In this document: piece by piece, positions 8,779 through 17,303 of the stretch
Layout of the letters: each line of letters opens with the position of its first letter
Numbering within the stretch: position 1 is the stretch's first letter
Origin: Lacticaseibacillus hulanensis
GTDB taxonomy: Bacteria > Bacillota > Bacilli > Lactobacillales > Lactobacillaceae
Assembly (NCBI RefSeq): GCF_004010095.1
Contig: NZ_RRYD01000028.1
Coordinates: forward strand, 1 to 41,628
DNA: 41,628 nucleotides
Reading direction: 5' to 3'
Position numbers and translations under genes: made by a program
Notes under the pieces: generated by a model
The model's database searches: none
Told to the model about the DNA's origin: nothing
Seen by the model: the letters and a program-made list of their open reading frames with translations, nothing else

Positions 8779-8938
8779 ACATTACCCGGAAAATACTGGC
8801 ACCTGACGCCGCACGTTGCTGGCCGCCGCGCCGTGAACAAGCACAGGCACGCGTGAGTTTCCATGAAAAATTGGCGCGGGGGCTGGTTGTAAATCGGGGT
8901 AATTTATGCTAAGTTATACAGGTATGTTTTTGCATACA

Positions 8939-8975
8939 ATGTGGGAGACCAAAAATGATGGTCATCTAACCACAT
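8939..8975 (+). promoter_or_regulatory. Candidate L1-binding hairpin in the rplK leader
   Basis: ATGTGG (8939-8944) pairs with CCACAT (8970-8975). Inside, GACC pairs with GGTC, and the internal loop is asymmetric (GA on one side, ATCTAA on the other). This resembles the 23S rRNA L1 site, where GUGG, a short purine loop and a longer 3' strand loop precede CCAC. In many bacteria L1 represses the rplK-rplA mRNA through such a mimic. Confidence 0.55.
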
Positions 8976-8999
8976 CACGGACTAAGGAGGTAATGTCTC

Positions 9000-9425
9000 G
9001 TGGCTAAAAAAGTAGCAAACATTGTTAAGCTTCAGATCCCTGCTGGGAAAGCAACTCCTGCTCCTCCAGTTGGTCCTGCTCTTGGGCAGGCCGGGATTAA
9101 CATCATGGGCTTCACCAAGGATTTCAACGCTCGGACTGCAGATCAGGTCGGCATGATTATCCCTGTTGTGATCACCGTATTCGAAGACCGTTCTTTCGAA
9201 TTTGTAACCAAGACTCCTCCAGCAGCTGTTCTCTTGAAGAAGGCCGCTGGCGTAGAACACGGCTCTGGTGAACCAAACACCAAGAAGGTTGCTACGGTAA
9301 CCAAGGCTCAGGTTCAGCAGATCGCTGAAACGAAGATGCAAGACCTTAACGCTGGTAGCGTAGAAGCTGCTATGCGCATGGTTGAAGGGACTGCTCGGTC
9401 CATGGGCTTCGTTGTCGAAGGCTAA
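9000..9425 (+). CDS. rplK: Large-subunit ribosomal protein uL11
   Basis: A 141-residue L11 of normal length. The N-terminal domain has [19 protein letters not shown] with the conserved prolines, and the C-terminal RNA-binding domain has [19 protein letters not shown]. The start is GTG at 9000 behind AAGGAGG. It forms the GTPase-associated region with 23S rRNA. It is paired with rplA about 95 bases downstream. Confidence 0.97.
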   Translation: MAKKVANIVKLQIPAGKATPAPPVGPALGQAGINIMGFTKDFNARTADQVGMIIPVVITVFEDRSFEFVTKTPPAAVLLKKAAGVEHGSGEPNTKKVATVTKAQVQQIAETKMQDLNAGSVEAAMRMVEGTARSMGFVVEG

Positions 9426-9442
9426 ACCCAGCTATCCGGATG

Positions 9443-9497
9443 GACGGTGAAAACCGTCACAATCAGAGTGGAAGGGAATAAGTTTCCCGCTGACCAC
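9443..9497 (+). promoter_or_regulatory. Two hairpins between rplK and rplA; second resembles an L1 site
   Basis: GACGGT/ACCGTC closes a GAAA tetraloop at 9443-9458. A second hairpin follows: GTGG (9468-9471) with CCAC (9494-9497), inner GGGAA with TTCCC, and an asymmetric loop of AA against GCTGA. The second has the same layout as the hairpin upstream of rplK and as the rRNA L1 site, so it may tune rplA translation. Confidence 0.5.
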
Positions 9498-9520
9498 ATT
9501 TGCAAGGAGGAAAACCCAGA

Positions 9521-10210
9521 ATGGCTAAAAAAGGTAAAAAGTACATTGAAGCAGCCAAGTTGGTCGACAAGACCGCAACCTACGCTCCAGAGGAAGCTTT
9601 GGAACTCGTAAAGAAGGCTAGCTTCGCTAAGTTTGACGAAACGGTTGAAGTAGCATACCGTCTCTCTCTTGACCCAAAGAAGGCTGACCAGCAGCTCCGT
9701 GGTGCTGTTGTCCTTCCTAACGGTACCGGTAAGACTCAGCGTGTGATTGTCTTCGCTCAGGGCGAACAGGCAAAGCAGGCTGAAGCAGCTGGTGCAGACG
9801 TTGTTGGTGCAGACGACCTCGTTCAGAAGATTTCTGACGGTTGGATGGACTTCGACGTTGCCGTTGCTACCCCACCTATGATGGCTAAGGTTGGTCGTCT
9901 CGGTCGTGTCCTCGGTCCTAAAGGTTTGATGCCAAACCCTAAGACCGGTACGGTTACGATGGACGTTACCAAGGCTGTTAACGACATCAAGGCTGGTCAA
10001 GTGACCTACCGTGTCGACAAGGCTGGTATCATTCACGCACCAATCGGTAAGGTAAGCTTCGACACTGCAAAGTTGCTCGAAAACTTCACCACACTGAACG
10101 ACATCCTGAACAAGGTTCGTCCTGCATCCGTTAAGGGTCAGTACATCAAGAGCCTGACCGTAACTTCTACGTTCGGCCCTGGTGTCGCAGTTGATGCAAA
10201 CAAGTTATAA
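9521..10210 (+). CDS. rplA: Large-subunit ribosomal protein uL1
   Basis: A 229-residue L1 of normal length starting MAKKGKKY at 9521 behind AAGGAGG. Typical blocks are [40 protein letters not shown] and [18 protein letters not shown]. It forms the L1 stalk and, in many bacteria, represses its own operon by binding the mRNA. The two candidate sites in this operon fit that. Confidence 0.97.
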   Translation: MAKKGKKYIEAAKLVDKTATYAPEEALELVKKASFAKFDETVEVAYRLSLDPKKADQQLRGAVVLPNGTGKTQRVIVFAQGEQAKQAEAAGADVVGADDLVQKISDGWMDFDVAVATPPMMAKVGRLGRVLGPKGLMPNPKTGTVTMDVTKAVNDIKAGQVTYRVDKAGIIHAPIGKVSFDTAKLLENFTTLNDILNKVRPASVKGQYIKSLTVTSTFGPGVAVDANKL

Positions 10211-10219
10211 TTAAAAACT

Positions 10220-10260
10220 GAAGCAGCAAGCCCCAAGCGGGTTTGCCGCTTCTTTTTTTT
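10220..10260 (+). terminator. Terminator of rplK-rplA
   Basis: The arm GAAGCAGCAAGCCC pairs with GGGTTTGCCGCTTC (G-T pairs included), followed by a run of T residues. Confidence 0.8.
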
Positions 10261-10447
10261 CGCCGGAATTACCGGCGCGGGCGGCGCCACAACTGTCAAG
10301 ACACCAATCATTTCGTTCTTATTTTGACTTAGTCTCCGGGCGGCACTAAGATAGACATGTACCGGAACACGCAGTCAAGACAGCATCTGCTTGCGCCATT
10401 CTGATGCCTATTTTGAATTTTTTGTAAATTAATTTGGAGGCACAGAT

Positions 10448-10762
10448 ATGAGTGACAAGACCGAAGTTGAAAGTTTCTTTAAGAGCGCTAAGAAGGACGA
10501 TAATGGCGAATTCGTGCGCATAATCTTTTACAGTGATGCAGATTATAGCGAATTTGATCCCGAAAACGACGCTAAGCTGGCCAAGATGGGTAAGTGGTGC
10601 TGGAACCCCGAGCACAATATTTTGTTGCTAGAAGTTGCTGACGCCAAGAAGTTCGACGACCACGAGTTACACCAGGGCCTGCGCGAGAGCGGCTTCCCTG
10701 TGACCGGATTCGAAATTCGGCACATCCCAACCCAGAAGGCCAGCGAGAAGCTGATTGCCTAA
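10448..10762 (+). CDS. Uncharacterised 104-residue acidic protein
   Basis: A well-formed small gene: GGAGG nine bases before the ATG, host-like composition and its own terminator. The product is soluble and rich in Asp, Glu and Lys, with a central KMGKWCWNPEHNILLLEV and a C-terminal GFPVTGFEIRHIP. I do not recognise the family. It stands alone between the ribosomal operon and pckA, with no functional hint from neighbours. Confidence 0.75.
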   Translation: MSDKTEVESFFKSAKKDDNGEFVRIIFYSDADYSEFDPENDAKLAKMGKWCWNPEHNILLLEVADAKKFDDHELHQGLRESGFPVTGFEIRHIPTQKASEKLIA

Positions 10763-10768
10763 ACAAGA

Positions 10769-10812
10769 TTGACCCACCTTTGCAGTAAGTGCGAGGGCGG
10801 GTCAATTTTTTT
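10769..10812 (+). terminator. Terminator after the 104-residue gene
   Basis: TTGACCC at 10769 pairs with GGGTCAA near 10799, with further inner pairing (TGC/GTGC, CC/GG), followed by a T run. Confidence 0.75.
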
Positions 10813-10862
10813 GCCTGCAAGTGCGTAAAACTGCGCGGTGGGGTGCTCGTCCGCAAGTTTGC

Positions 10863-10950
10863 TTGGGCATTTTACCCAATGTGCCAAAATGGCGGCATAT
10901 TGGGTTTGACAGCGCATACATTTAGTCGCTAAACTTAATATATACCCAAA
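10863..10950 (+). promoter_or_regulatory. pckA promoter with repeated TTGGG/CCCAA operator boxes
   Basis: The promoter is TTGACA (10906-10911), an 18-base spacer and TAAACT (10930-10935). Directly upstream is a 32-base dyad at 10874-10905: ACCCAAT, one base, TGCC, eight bases, GGCA, one base, ATTGGGT. Further copies of the half-site lie at 10864-10868 (TTGGG) and 10944-10950 (ACCCAAA, past the -10). The dyad abuts the -35, so a regulator bound there could block or recruit polymerase. I do not know the regulator. Confidence 0.65.
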
Positions 10951-11058
10951 GTTTATTATTCGGGGCGGGTTCAAGTAGTGAAGAGGAGACAAACTAGATT
11001 AGCGTGCGTCGTCAGCGCATTATGATGAGTCACGGCGCGGGCCTGAGGAGGAATGGAT

Positions 11059-12708
11059 ATGGCAACTACACGTGAGTTTGCGCGGACGGCAATCGGGCCA
11101 AACAACCGGTTGTTTTCGAACTTCAAAGTGATAGTGGAGTCGGCGTTTTATGGCAACAACGTGGTGCATATCGGTGATTTAGCGACTGCGTATGCCAATG
11201 CACGCAAGGCCCCTGGCGTGGTGACCACGGACATGCCCGTGGCGCACACCGACGAGCTGGGGCTTCCCGCCGACGCTAAGGTCCTCGTGGCCAATGACGG
11301 CCGGGTTGTTGGCCGGACTGCGGCTGCAAGGCGCATCATCGGGCAACCGGGCATCGACGCCAAGTACTACGGGGATGTTCTGCGCGAGGCAGTCTTTGCC
11401 GGGACACGGCGGCAGTTTTACACTGGCGACGTTGTGGTTGGGCTCGACAAGGAGTTCTCCGTGTCGGCACACCTGATGCTGAACCAGGACTACGCGGCCA
11501 ACTTCTATTCATACCTGCTTAACTTCCAGATTGCCACGAACACGGTGCTCGAGCGTTACGCCCACAGTAACCCGCTCCCGGAAAACGACATTTACATTTA
11601 CGCTGATCCTGATTGGTCATCGCCGGACTTCCCCAATGGGCTCGCGTTGTTTGACCCCGACCACAACGTTGCGGCAATTCTTGGTCTGCGCTATTTCGGC
11701 GAGCTGAAGAAGTCCACCCTCACGCTGGCGTGGGCGACCGCGCACCGCAATGGCTTCACGGCCTGCCACGGCGGGATGAAACGCTACGACCTGGGCGACC
11801 GCAAATTCACGATGGCGGCGTTTGGTCTGTCCGGCTCCGGCAAGTCCACAATCACGCTGGCCAAGCACGCGGGCAAGTACATCGTGGACGTTCTGCACGA
11901 CGACGCCTTCGTGATTAACCGCCAGTCCGGGACCACAACGGCACTCGAACCGGCCTACTTTGACAAGACGGCCGATTACGCGCCGAGTGACCCGGCGCTG
12001 AACTACTTCCTCACGGCGCAAAACGTGGGGGTGACGCTGGATGACAAGGGGCAAAAGGTGATTGTGACCCAGGAAGTGCGGAACAATAACGGACGCGCAA
12101 TCAAGTCCCGCTTCCTGACACCGAACCGGGTGGACCACCTGGCGGAACCACTGAACGCGGTCTTCTGGATTATGAAGGACGACACATTGCCGCCAGTGCT
12201 CAAGATTACCGACCCAACGCTGGCCGCTGTGTTTGGCGCAACGCTGGCCACCAAGCGGTCCACCGCCGAGAACTTGGTCGGGAAGGTGGACATGAACGCG
12301 CTCGTGATTGAGCCGTTTGCTAACCCGTTCCGCTGCTACCCACTGGGCGAGGACTACGCCGACTTCCGCACCATGTTTGCGGGCGGGAAGATTAATTGTT
12401 ACATTCTGAACACGGGCTTTTTCAATGGCGTGAAGGTTACCCCAGGGGTGACGCTAGGGTCAATTGAAAAAATTGTGGAAAATCAGGCGGCGTTCAAGCC
12501 GTTTGGGCAGGTCAACAACCTTGAATACCTTGATTTGCCAGACTACCCGGTCGACTTTACCGACAAGGATTACGTTGACCGCCTGCGCGCGCGGATGCAC
12601 GACCGTTTGCAGTTCGTGCAGAAGCAGAAAACGGAACTGGACGGTTACAACGCACTGCCGGTTGAAGCTGAATCAACCCTGCTCGACCTAATTGGGGAGC
12701 TTAACTAA
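11059..12708 (+). CDS. pckA: Phosphoenolpyruvate carboxykinase (ATP)
   Basis: A 549-residue enzyme interconverting oxaloacetate and phosphoenolpyruvate with ATP/ADP. The nucleotide-binding loop is GLSGSGKST at about residues 256-264, followed by the metal-binding HDDAFVI. GAGGAGG at 11045-11051 is seven bases before the ATG at 11059, so I prefer it to the ATG six bases earlier. In lactobacilli without a full TCA cycle, pck probably links PEP/oxaloacetate balance or amino-acid use with glycolysis. It is a single-gene unit with the dyad-rich promoter described separately. Confidence 0.93.
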   Translation: MATTREFARTAIGPNNRLFSNFKVIVESAFYGNNVVHIGDLATAYANARKAPGVVTTDMPVAHTDELGLPADAKVLVANDGRVVGRTAAARRIIGQPGIDAKYYGDVLREAVFAGTRRQFYTGDVVVGLDKEFSVSAHLMLNQDYAANFYSYLLNFQIATNTVLERYAHSNPLPENDIYIYADPDWSSPDFPNGLALFDPDHNVAAILGLRYFGELKKSTLTLAWATAHRNGFTACHGGMKRYDLGDRKFTMAAFGLSGSGKSTITLAKHAGKYIVDVLHDDAFVINRQSGTTTALEPAYFDKTADYAPSDPALNYFLTAQNVGVTLDDKGQKVIVTQEVRNNNGRAIKSRFLTPNRVDHLAEPLNAVFWIMKDDTLPPVLKITDPTLAAVFGATLATKRSTAENLVGKVDMNALVIEPFANPFRCYPLGEDYADFRTMFAGGKINCYILNTGFFNGVKVTPGVTLGSIEKIVENQAAFKPFGQVNNLEYLDLPDYPVDFTDKDYVDRLRARMHDRLQFVQKQKTELDGYNALPVEAESTLLDLIGELN

Positions 12709-12749
12709 ATCCTGATGCTCGATGCGTGCAGGCGGGTAGTTGGGGCAAT

Positions 12750-12791
12750 AAAATAAGGTACCTAGCGTTTACGCGCTGGGTACCTTATTTT
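12750..12791. terminator. Bidirectional terminator between pckA and the phosphatase gene
   Basis: AATAAGGTACC pairs perfectly with GGTACCTTATT, and inner AGCG pairs with CGCT. A and T tracts on both sides allow use from either strand by these convergent genes. Confidence 0.85.
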
Positions 12792-12792
12792 G

Positions 12793-13455
12793 TTATGGCA
12801 TCTGGTTGTAACTGAGCACCTTAATGCCGGAATCATTCAGTTCGATTTTGCTAATTGAGCCGTTCTTCGGGCTTTCGGTCACGACAAAGCCGTCCTGCTT
12901 CCCGAATTTGTCGACGATGCTGCGGATGGTCGTGCCGTGGCTGACCATCAGGACGCGGCCGCCGTTTGGGTTGTCCCGGCGCAGTTCGGCGAATCCGTGC
13001 ATGAGGCGGGTCCAGTAGGTGCGGGCATCCTCGGCGTCGTGGAACGGATCGGTTTCGTGCATGAGGTCCTTGGACGCATCGACGCCTAGTGCACTGATGA
13101 TGGCGCTAAAGGTTCGGTGGCCACCGTGCGGCATGCCGACCATGTACCACGTGTTCGCGGAATCGGCTCCTTCGAACGAGCCGTAGCACTGTTCGCGGAA
13201 GTTGGGGGTGACGGTCAGTGGGGTGGTTTTGGCGTAAACGTTCGCGGCCAGGATGTACTTGACCGTGTTCTGCGCGCGCATGGTGTCGCTGCAATATGCG
13301 TGGCTGAATTCGGTGCGCGCAAGCTTTTCGCCCGTGCGCTTGGCGTCCTCAATCCCCTTAGTCGTGAGCGGTGAGTCACACCAACCCTGCATTTTATTGT
13401 ACCGGTTGAGCAGAGTTTGACCGTGACGAACGAGATAAACAGTAATTGGTTCCAT
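12793..13455 (-). CDS. Histidine phosphatase (phosphoglycerate-mutase-like)
   Basis: A 220-residue branch-1 histidine phosphatase. RHGQT at residues 10-14 supplies the phospho-accepting H11. R60, E88 and H173 (in VSHGTT) complete the expected catalytic pocket. Such proteins in lactobacilli are often annotated as phosphoglycerate mutases, but the cofactor-dependent mutases are more conserved, so a broad-specificity phosphatase is likelier. It starts with ATG at 13455 behind AAGGAG and is convergent with pckA. Confidence 0.85.
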   Translation of the reverse strand: MEPITVYLVRHGQTLLNRYNKMQGWCDSPLTTKGIEDAKRTGEKLARTEFSHAYCSDTMRAQNTVKYILAANVYAKTTPLTVTPNFREQCYGSFEGADSANTWYMVGMPHGGHRTFSAIISALGVDASKDLMHETDPFHDAEDARTYWTRLMHGFAELRRDNPNGGRVLMVSHGTTIRSIVDKFGKQDGFVVTESPKNGSISKIELNDSGIKVLSYNQMP

Positions 13456-13736
13456 TACAGTGATGCTCCTTTGATCTTGCCGAAATAATTGCTACCACTA
13501 TCGTACCATTTGTGACTGGCAAACAAAATTATTATTGGCCGGGAATAACGCGGACCAAATGGCCAATTATTTAACAATTTGTGACCCGTTTAGGTAAAAA
13601 AACAGCATAACCAAAAACGCTTACTTGCAAAGTATGGTAATCTAGGCATTGGACATTGGTGCATATGAGCTGCACTGAAACGCACGGCGCAACAGCCGAA
13701 GTTGCGCTGGACGTTAAGATATTAGGGGGATTTTCC

Positions 13737-14558
13737 ATGTATAAATTGTTAGTTAGTGACCTGGACGAAACGCTGGTCCGGGCCGATGGGAGTATTTCCC
13801 CAGAAAACGCGGCCGCCATTCGTGAGGTGGTGGCGCGTGGCATTAAGTTTGTGCCGAACACCGGACGCGGCTTTGCGTCCGTGCAGGAATTGCTTAAGGC
13901 TATTGGTACCTACCAGCAGCCGGGCCAGTACGTCATCTCATATAACGGTGGTGCGGTGATTGAAAACAAGGACAATCAGGTCCTTGCGACCGGCCAAATG
14001 CCGTACGCTGATGCCAAACAGATTTTTGACATTCTAGCGACGCACCCGGAAGTCGACGTGCACGTGTACACGCTGAATCATCTGTACATTTACAACGAAC
14101 GTCCCGATGATTTGGACTATGTTGCAAGTCGCGGTGTGGTCTACAACAAGATGCCGGACACCGACTTCACCCGTTTTGCCCACAAGCACATCATGAAGGT
14201 CATCTTCATGAACCCAGACATTGATATTCGGCACCGCGTTGCTGAAGAGGTCAAAGCGGTGATGGGGGACAAGGTGGACCTGACCTATTCGTCCGCCCGT
14301 TACGGTGAGTTCAACCACCACGGCGTGAACAAGGGGAGTGCGACCCTGCAGCTGGCGGACAAGCTCGGCATCAAGCCGGATGAAATCATGGCCTTTGGGG
14401 ATAACGCCAACGACATTCCGATGCTCAAGGTTGTGGGGATGCCGGTTTCGGTCAGCAACGGGATTCCCGACGTTAAGGCACTAGCCAAGTACGTCACGGC
14501 CGCCAACTACCAGACCGGAGTTGCCGAGGCAATTCACAAGTTCATTTTGGATAAGTAA
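13737..14558 (+). CDS. Cof-type HAD-superfamily phosphatase
   Basis: A 273-residue HAD hydrolase of the Cof/YidA class. The nucleophile motif is DLDET (D8, D10), motif III lies in HHGVNKGSATLQLADKLG, and motif IV is FGDNANDIPML. The large type C2 cap gives likely activity on sugar phosphates or flavin-type phosphates; the substrate is unknown. The ATG at 13737 has AGGGGGA seven bases upstream, so the in-frame upstream extension from 13656 is not coding. Confidence 0.88.
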   Translation: MYKLLVSDLDETLVRADGSISPENAAAIREVVARGIKFVPNTGRGFASVQELLKAIGTYQQPGQYVISYNGGAVIENKDNQVLATGQMPYADAKQIFDILATHPEVDVHVYTLNHLYIYNERPDDLDYVASRGVVYNKMPDTDFTRFAHKHIMKVIFMNPDIDIRHRVAEEVKAVMGDKVDLTYSSARYGEFNHHGVNKGSATLQLADKLGIKPDEIMAFGDNANDIPMLKVVGMPVSVSNGIPDVKALAKYVTAANYQTGVAEAIHKFILDK

Positions 14559-14615
14559 CTAAAAGAAGACCAACCTGGGCCGCAGAAGCGGTGCAGGTTG
14601 GTCTTCTTCTTTTAG
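14559..14615 (+). terminator. Strong hairpin terminator after the HAD gene
   Basis: GAAGACCAACCTG pairs with CAGGTTGGTCTTC, and flanking CTAAAAG/CTTTTAG extends the stem, giving A and T tracts on both sides. Confidence 0.8.
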
Positions 14616-14728
14616 AATTGGGCCGGGTATTGCCCGGGAAATATCTCGCGGCGATGTCAATCCTGCCCATTCGCGTTGGCCAACATGCTATGCTTAAAGA
14701 AACGGCAACGAGATTGGAGGACTGACGG

Positions 14729-14914
14729 ATGGCACGAAGCAGGTTGATTCTCTGGGTGATTTTCGGGGTGCTCGCAGTGGGCCTAACTTTCAGCATTGCA
14801 TTGCTCTTGCGGGCGCTGGTGACACGACACACAACGTGGTGGGACTGGTTCCTGCCGATGCTTCTAATCTACACAATGGTGAATGAGTGGCGCCTGCTGC
14901 AACGAAAAAAATGA
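14729..14914 (+). CDS. Small membrane protein, two predicted helices
   Basis: A 61-residue ORF with GGAGG eight to nine bases before its ATG. Two hydrophobic stretches (about residues 5-28 and 38-50) flank a short RHTTWWDW segment, and the tail is basic (RLLQRKK). No family is recognised. It lies between a HAD gene and the convergent polymerase operon. It is likely real but of unknown function. Confidence 0.6.
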   Translation: MARSRLILWVIFGVLAVGLTFSIALLLRALVTRHTTWWDWFLPMLLIYTMVNEWRLLQRKK

Positions 14915-14972
14915 GCGGCGGTTACACGCGGGCCTGCCGTGCGCCGGTGTGGCGTGGCGGAATGCTGCCGCG

Positions 14973-15344
14973 TCACAGCACGCGCACATTCCTGATTGTT
15001 TCCAGATCAATGCGGCTGCTGCCGATGACCACGTCCGTGTCGGTGTACCCACGCACCAACCCGAGGATGTCGGGCCCGTATTCACCGTTTGGCGCGATTG
15101 AGGTCAACTGAATAGCAACCGGGTGGCTGTTTGCGAAGGCGTCGGCCAGGATGACGCCGATTTGCTCGGGGCTTTGCTGCGGGCGCGGCGGGTAGGTGAC
15201 TGCGGCGGCTTGTTTGGCTTTGTTCAACGCGCTGGTGTGGTCGGATAGGTAGTAACCCTGCCACTTGGTCATGCCGCGGTCACGGTACTGGTGGGCAAAA
15301 TAATCTTGGACGAGCTGCTCCGACCACCCCGCCTGGTAGTTCAT
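14973..15344 (-). CDS. YolD-like protein, third gene of the Y-polymerase operon
   Basis: A 123-residue protein with YRDRGMTKWQGYYLSDHTSAL near the N-terminus and GLVRGYTDTDVVI...ETIRNV at the end, the pattern of YolD-like proteins (DUF1811-like neighbours of UmuC genes). These small proteins are commonly coded next to Gram-positive Y-family polymerases and may act as their UmuD-like partner. Its ATG overlaps the stop of the gene before it (ATGA at 15341-15344), so the three genes are translationally coupled. Confidence 0.75.
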   Translation of the reverse strand: MNYQAGWSEQLVQDYFAHQYRDRGMTKWQGYYLSDHTSALNKAKQAAAVTYPPRPQQSPEQIGVILADAFANSHPVAIQLTSIAPNGEYGPDILGLVRGYTDTDVVIGSSRIDLETIRNVRVL

Positions 15345-15688
15345 TCGTCGGCCTCGCGCCGGTATTGAATTACGCGTCCAGATTCAGGCCAGCGCATGCC
15401 CGTGAAGCCCACGAATTCGTAGGTGAGCTTTAGCACACAGCGTAATTCGCCAATGACACGTTCCAGTAGTGGCAGGTTGTATTGCTCCAGCGTGTGCAGG
15501 GGCACGGATTTGTGCCGGCGCCCGCGGGGGACAGTGTTGAAGAAGAAATTGTACTGCTGACCGTACCGGTTGTTGACCACCGTAATCCAGTAGCGGGTGT
15601 TGCGGTGGCGGCCAAACAGCGCGTCGGCGCGGTCGAAAATGATGCGGGCCGGCTTGCACAATTCATCAGGACTTTTGATTTTAGTCAT
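15341..15688 (-). CDS. Uncharacterised protein, second gene of the Y-polymerase operon
   Basis: A 115-residue basic protein starting MTKIKSPDELCKPARIIF. It contains RYWITVVNNRYGQQYNFFFN, then a C-terminal YEFVGFTGMRWPESGRVIQY. I place the start at 15688 because GGAGG precedes it. It overlaps the polymerase gene by eight bases, and its stop overlaps the YolD-like start. I do not recognise a domain; the operon position suggests a partner in SOS translesion synthesis. Confidence 0.75.
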   Translation of the reverse strand: MTKIKSPDELCKPARIIFDRADALFGRHRNTRYWITVVNNRYGQQYNFFFNTVPRGRRHKSVPLHTLEQYNLPLLERVIGELRCVLKLTYEFVGFTGMRWPESGRVIQYRREADE

Positions 15689-16988
15689 AAGCGTTACCTC
15701 CATTATGGCCACCGACCAGACTGGCGCGTTCGATGGCGGTGCCGCCGTGAACCTTACTGGCGGCGTAAACTAGCTTGGTGAATCCGAACCGGTGGCGAAT
15801 CTCGTCGACGGTCCGTTCTAAATCAACGTTCTTAACCTGGGTGGTGATGGAGTCCAAAAGGCTTAGCTGCTGGCCCGAATCGTGGGTGATGCGGCCACAG
15901 CTAACGTAGAGGTTGCGCACCGCCTGATTCTCCCAGTTGCGGCGGAAAATCTGGAGCAGCGCGGCAACAATCTCGGTGTTCGTGTTCGTGGGGTCGATGC
16001 GCAGGGCGCCGTGGAAACCACCGCGGCCATCCTCTTCGGCACTGGCGTAAGAAAAACCGACGCCGAGATTGACGACGCCACACTGGTAATGGTGGTGCCG
16101 CAGCCGGGAAGCAACCTGTTCGCCGATTTCCTTGATGACCAGTTCGATTTCGTCTGGCATCTTGTAATCGCGCGGCAGTACCTGCGAATTGCTGATGGAG
16201 CGATTGTGCACCCGCACTGGGGCAGCAGGGTGTGCACGGTCGATGCCCCAAGCGAGGGCGAACAGCTGCTCACCGGCCAGTCCCATCTCCTGCCGCAGGG
16301 CGTACGGGTTGGTGTGGGCGAGGTCGTACATTGAGTGAATGTTCATCCGTGCCAGGTGGGCGGCGGTGCGGTCGGCAATGCTCCAAACACTCGTCATGTC
16401 GGTGATGGGCCATATTTTGTCCGGGAAGGTTGCATAGGTGAGCCTGCCGGTGCGGTCTACATCGTTGTGCTTGGCAAACAGATCAAGGGCGAGTTTGGCC
16501 TGCACCGGGTTTTGGCCAATACCAACGGTGGTCCAGATGCCGAGTTCATCGTGGACGGCCTTTTGGATTTGGTGGGCAACGTCGAGTGTGGTTTGGCCAA
16601 ACAGGTGCCAGGACTTAGTGATGTCGAGGATGGATTCGTCGATTGAGTACGGCCACAAATCCTCGGGGGCGACGTAACGCTGGAAGATGCGGTTGATGGC
16701 TAGGTTGCATTGTATGTAAAGGTTCATGCGCGGCGGCACCACGAACAGATCCTCGGACTGGGGCAAATCCCGCTGCCGGGAGACGTTGGACTGCAGGCCG
16801 AATTCCTTCTTGGCAACTGGTGAGGTGGCCAAGATCAATCCGCCGTTAGTGTTTTCCTGTTCGGACATCACGACGAGCGGGGTCTTCAGCGGGTCGAGCC
16901 CGCGGGCAACACACTCAACTGAAGCATAAAAAGACTTACTATCAATTAAAAAGAACACGCCGTGCGGTTCACCAGAGTAATCGAGCAT
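15681..16988 (-). CDS. Y-family DNA polymerase (UmuC/UvrX type)
   Basis: A 435-residue translesion polymerase. LIDSKSFYASVE (D16) and SIDES (D117, E118) are the catalytic metal-binding motifs. A helix-hairpin-helix region follows (MTSVWSIADRTAAHLARMNI...), then a little-finger domain. The start at 16988 has GGAGGTG upstream; the 28 codons before it run into the promoter. It is the first gene of a three-gene operon with two LexA-type boxes upstream, so SOS induction is expected. It is the Gram-positive UmuC-like branch rather than DinB, inferred from length and the YolD-like partner. Confidence 0.9.
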   Translation of the reverse strand: MLDYSGEPHGVFFLIDSKSFYASVECVARGLDPLKTPLVVMSEQENTNGGLILATSPVAKKEFGLQSNVSRQRDLPQSEDLFVVPPRMNLYIQCNLAINRIFQRYVAPEDLWPYSIDESILDITKSWHLFGQTTLDVAHQIQKAVHDELGIWTTVGIGQNPVQAKLALDLFAKHNDVDRTGRLTYATFPDKIWPITDMTSVWSIADRTAAHLARMNIHSMYDLAHTNPYALRQEMGLAGEQLFALAWGIDRAHPAAPVRVHNRSISNSQVLPRDYKMPDEIELVIKEIGEQVASRLRHHHYQCGVVNLGVGFSYASAEEDGRGGFHGALRIDPTNTNTEIVAALLQIFRRNWENQAVRNLYVSCGRITHDSGQQLSLLDSITTQVKNVDLERTVDEIRHRFGFTKLVYAASKVHGGTAIERASLVGGHNGGNAYD

Positions 16989-17011
16989 GTGCGCACCTCC
17001 AATTTGGTTAG

Positions 17012-17059
17012 CGAACGTTTGTACGTATTCATTATACGAACGCCCGTTCGTAAAAGCAA
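17012..17059 (-). promoter_or_regulatory. SOS promoter with two LexA-type boxes
   Basis: CGAACGCCCGTTCG at 17037-17050 matches the Gram-positive SOS box CGAAC-N4-GTTCG exactly. CGAACGTTTGTACG at 17012-17025 matches with one change. On the minus strand TTGCTT (17059-17054) and TATAAT (17036-17031) are 17 bases apart, so the perfect box lies in the promoter spacer. Confidence 0.85.
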
Positions 17060-17129
17060 TGGATTGACGCAAATTCGGGTGAGTTTTTTACCGGTGTGCC
17101 GCTTTTGTGAAATTTTGTCACAGAATTAC

Positions 17130-17158
17130 TTGGCAAAAACACGAATTCTTGATATACT
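17130..17158 (+). promoter_or_regulatory. Promoter of tRNA-Leu
   Basis: TTGGCA (17130-17135), 17 bases, TATACT (17153-17158), ending 13 bases before the tRNA. Confidence 0.8.
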
Positions 17159-17171
17159 TACTTCTGTTGTT

Positions 17172-17255
17172 GCCGCAATGGCGGAATTGGCAGACGCGCA
17201 GTGTTCAGGTCGCTGTATGGGTAACCATGTGCAGGTTCGACTCCTGTTTGCGGCA
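17172..17255 (+). tRNA. tRNA-Leu(CAG)
   Basis: An 84-base class II tRNA. The acceptor is GCCGCAA/TTGCGGC with discriminator A at 17255. The anticodon stem CAGTG/CGCTG closes the loop TTCAGGT (anticodon CAG), there is a long variable arm (ATGGGTAACCAT), and the T arm contains GGTTCGACTCC. CCA is not encoded. Confidence 0.95.
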
Positions 17256-17262
17256 CTAAGTT

Positions 17263-17303
17263 CGGGGGAAACGTTGAGTATCAACGTTTCCCCCGTTTTT
17301 TTT
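17263..17303 (+). terminator. Terminator of tRNA-Leu
   Basis: A perfect 15-base stem (CGGGGGAAACGTTGA and its complement) with a three-base loop, followed by T8. Confidence 0.9.

Noticed and set aside
13605-13630. Possible CcpA cre site upstream of the HAD gene (CAAAAACGCTTACT)
   Set aside because: Three positions including both ends differ from the consensus; too weak to call.
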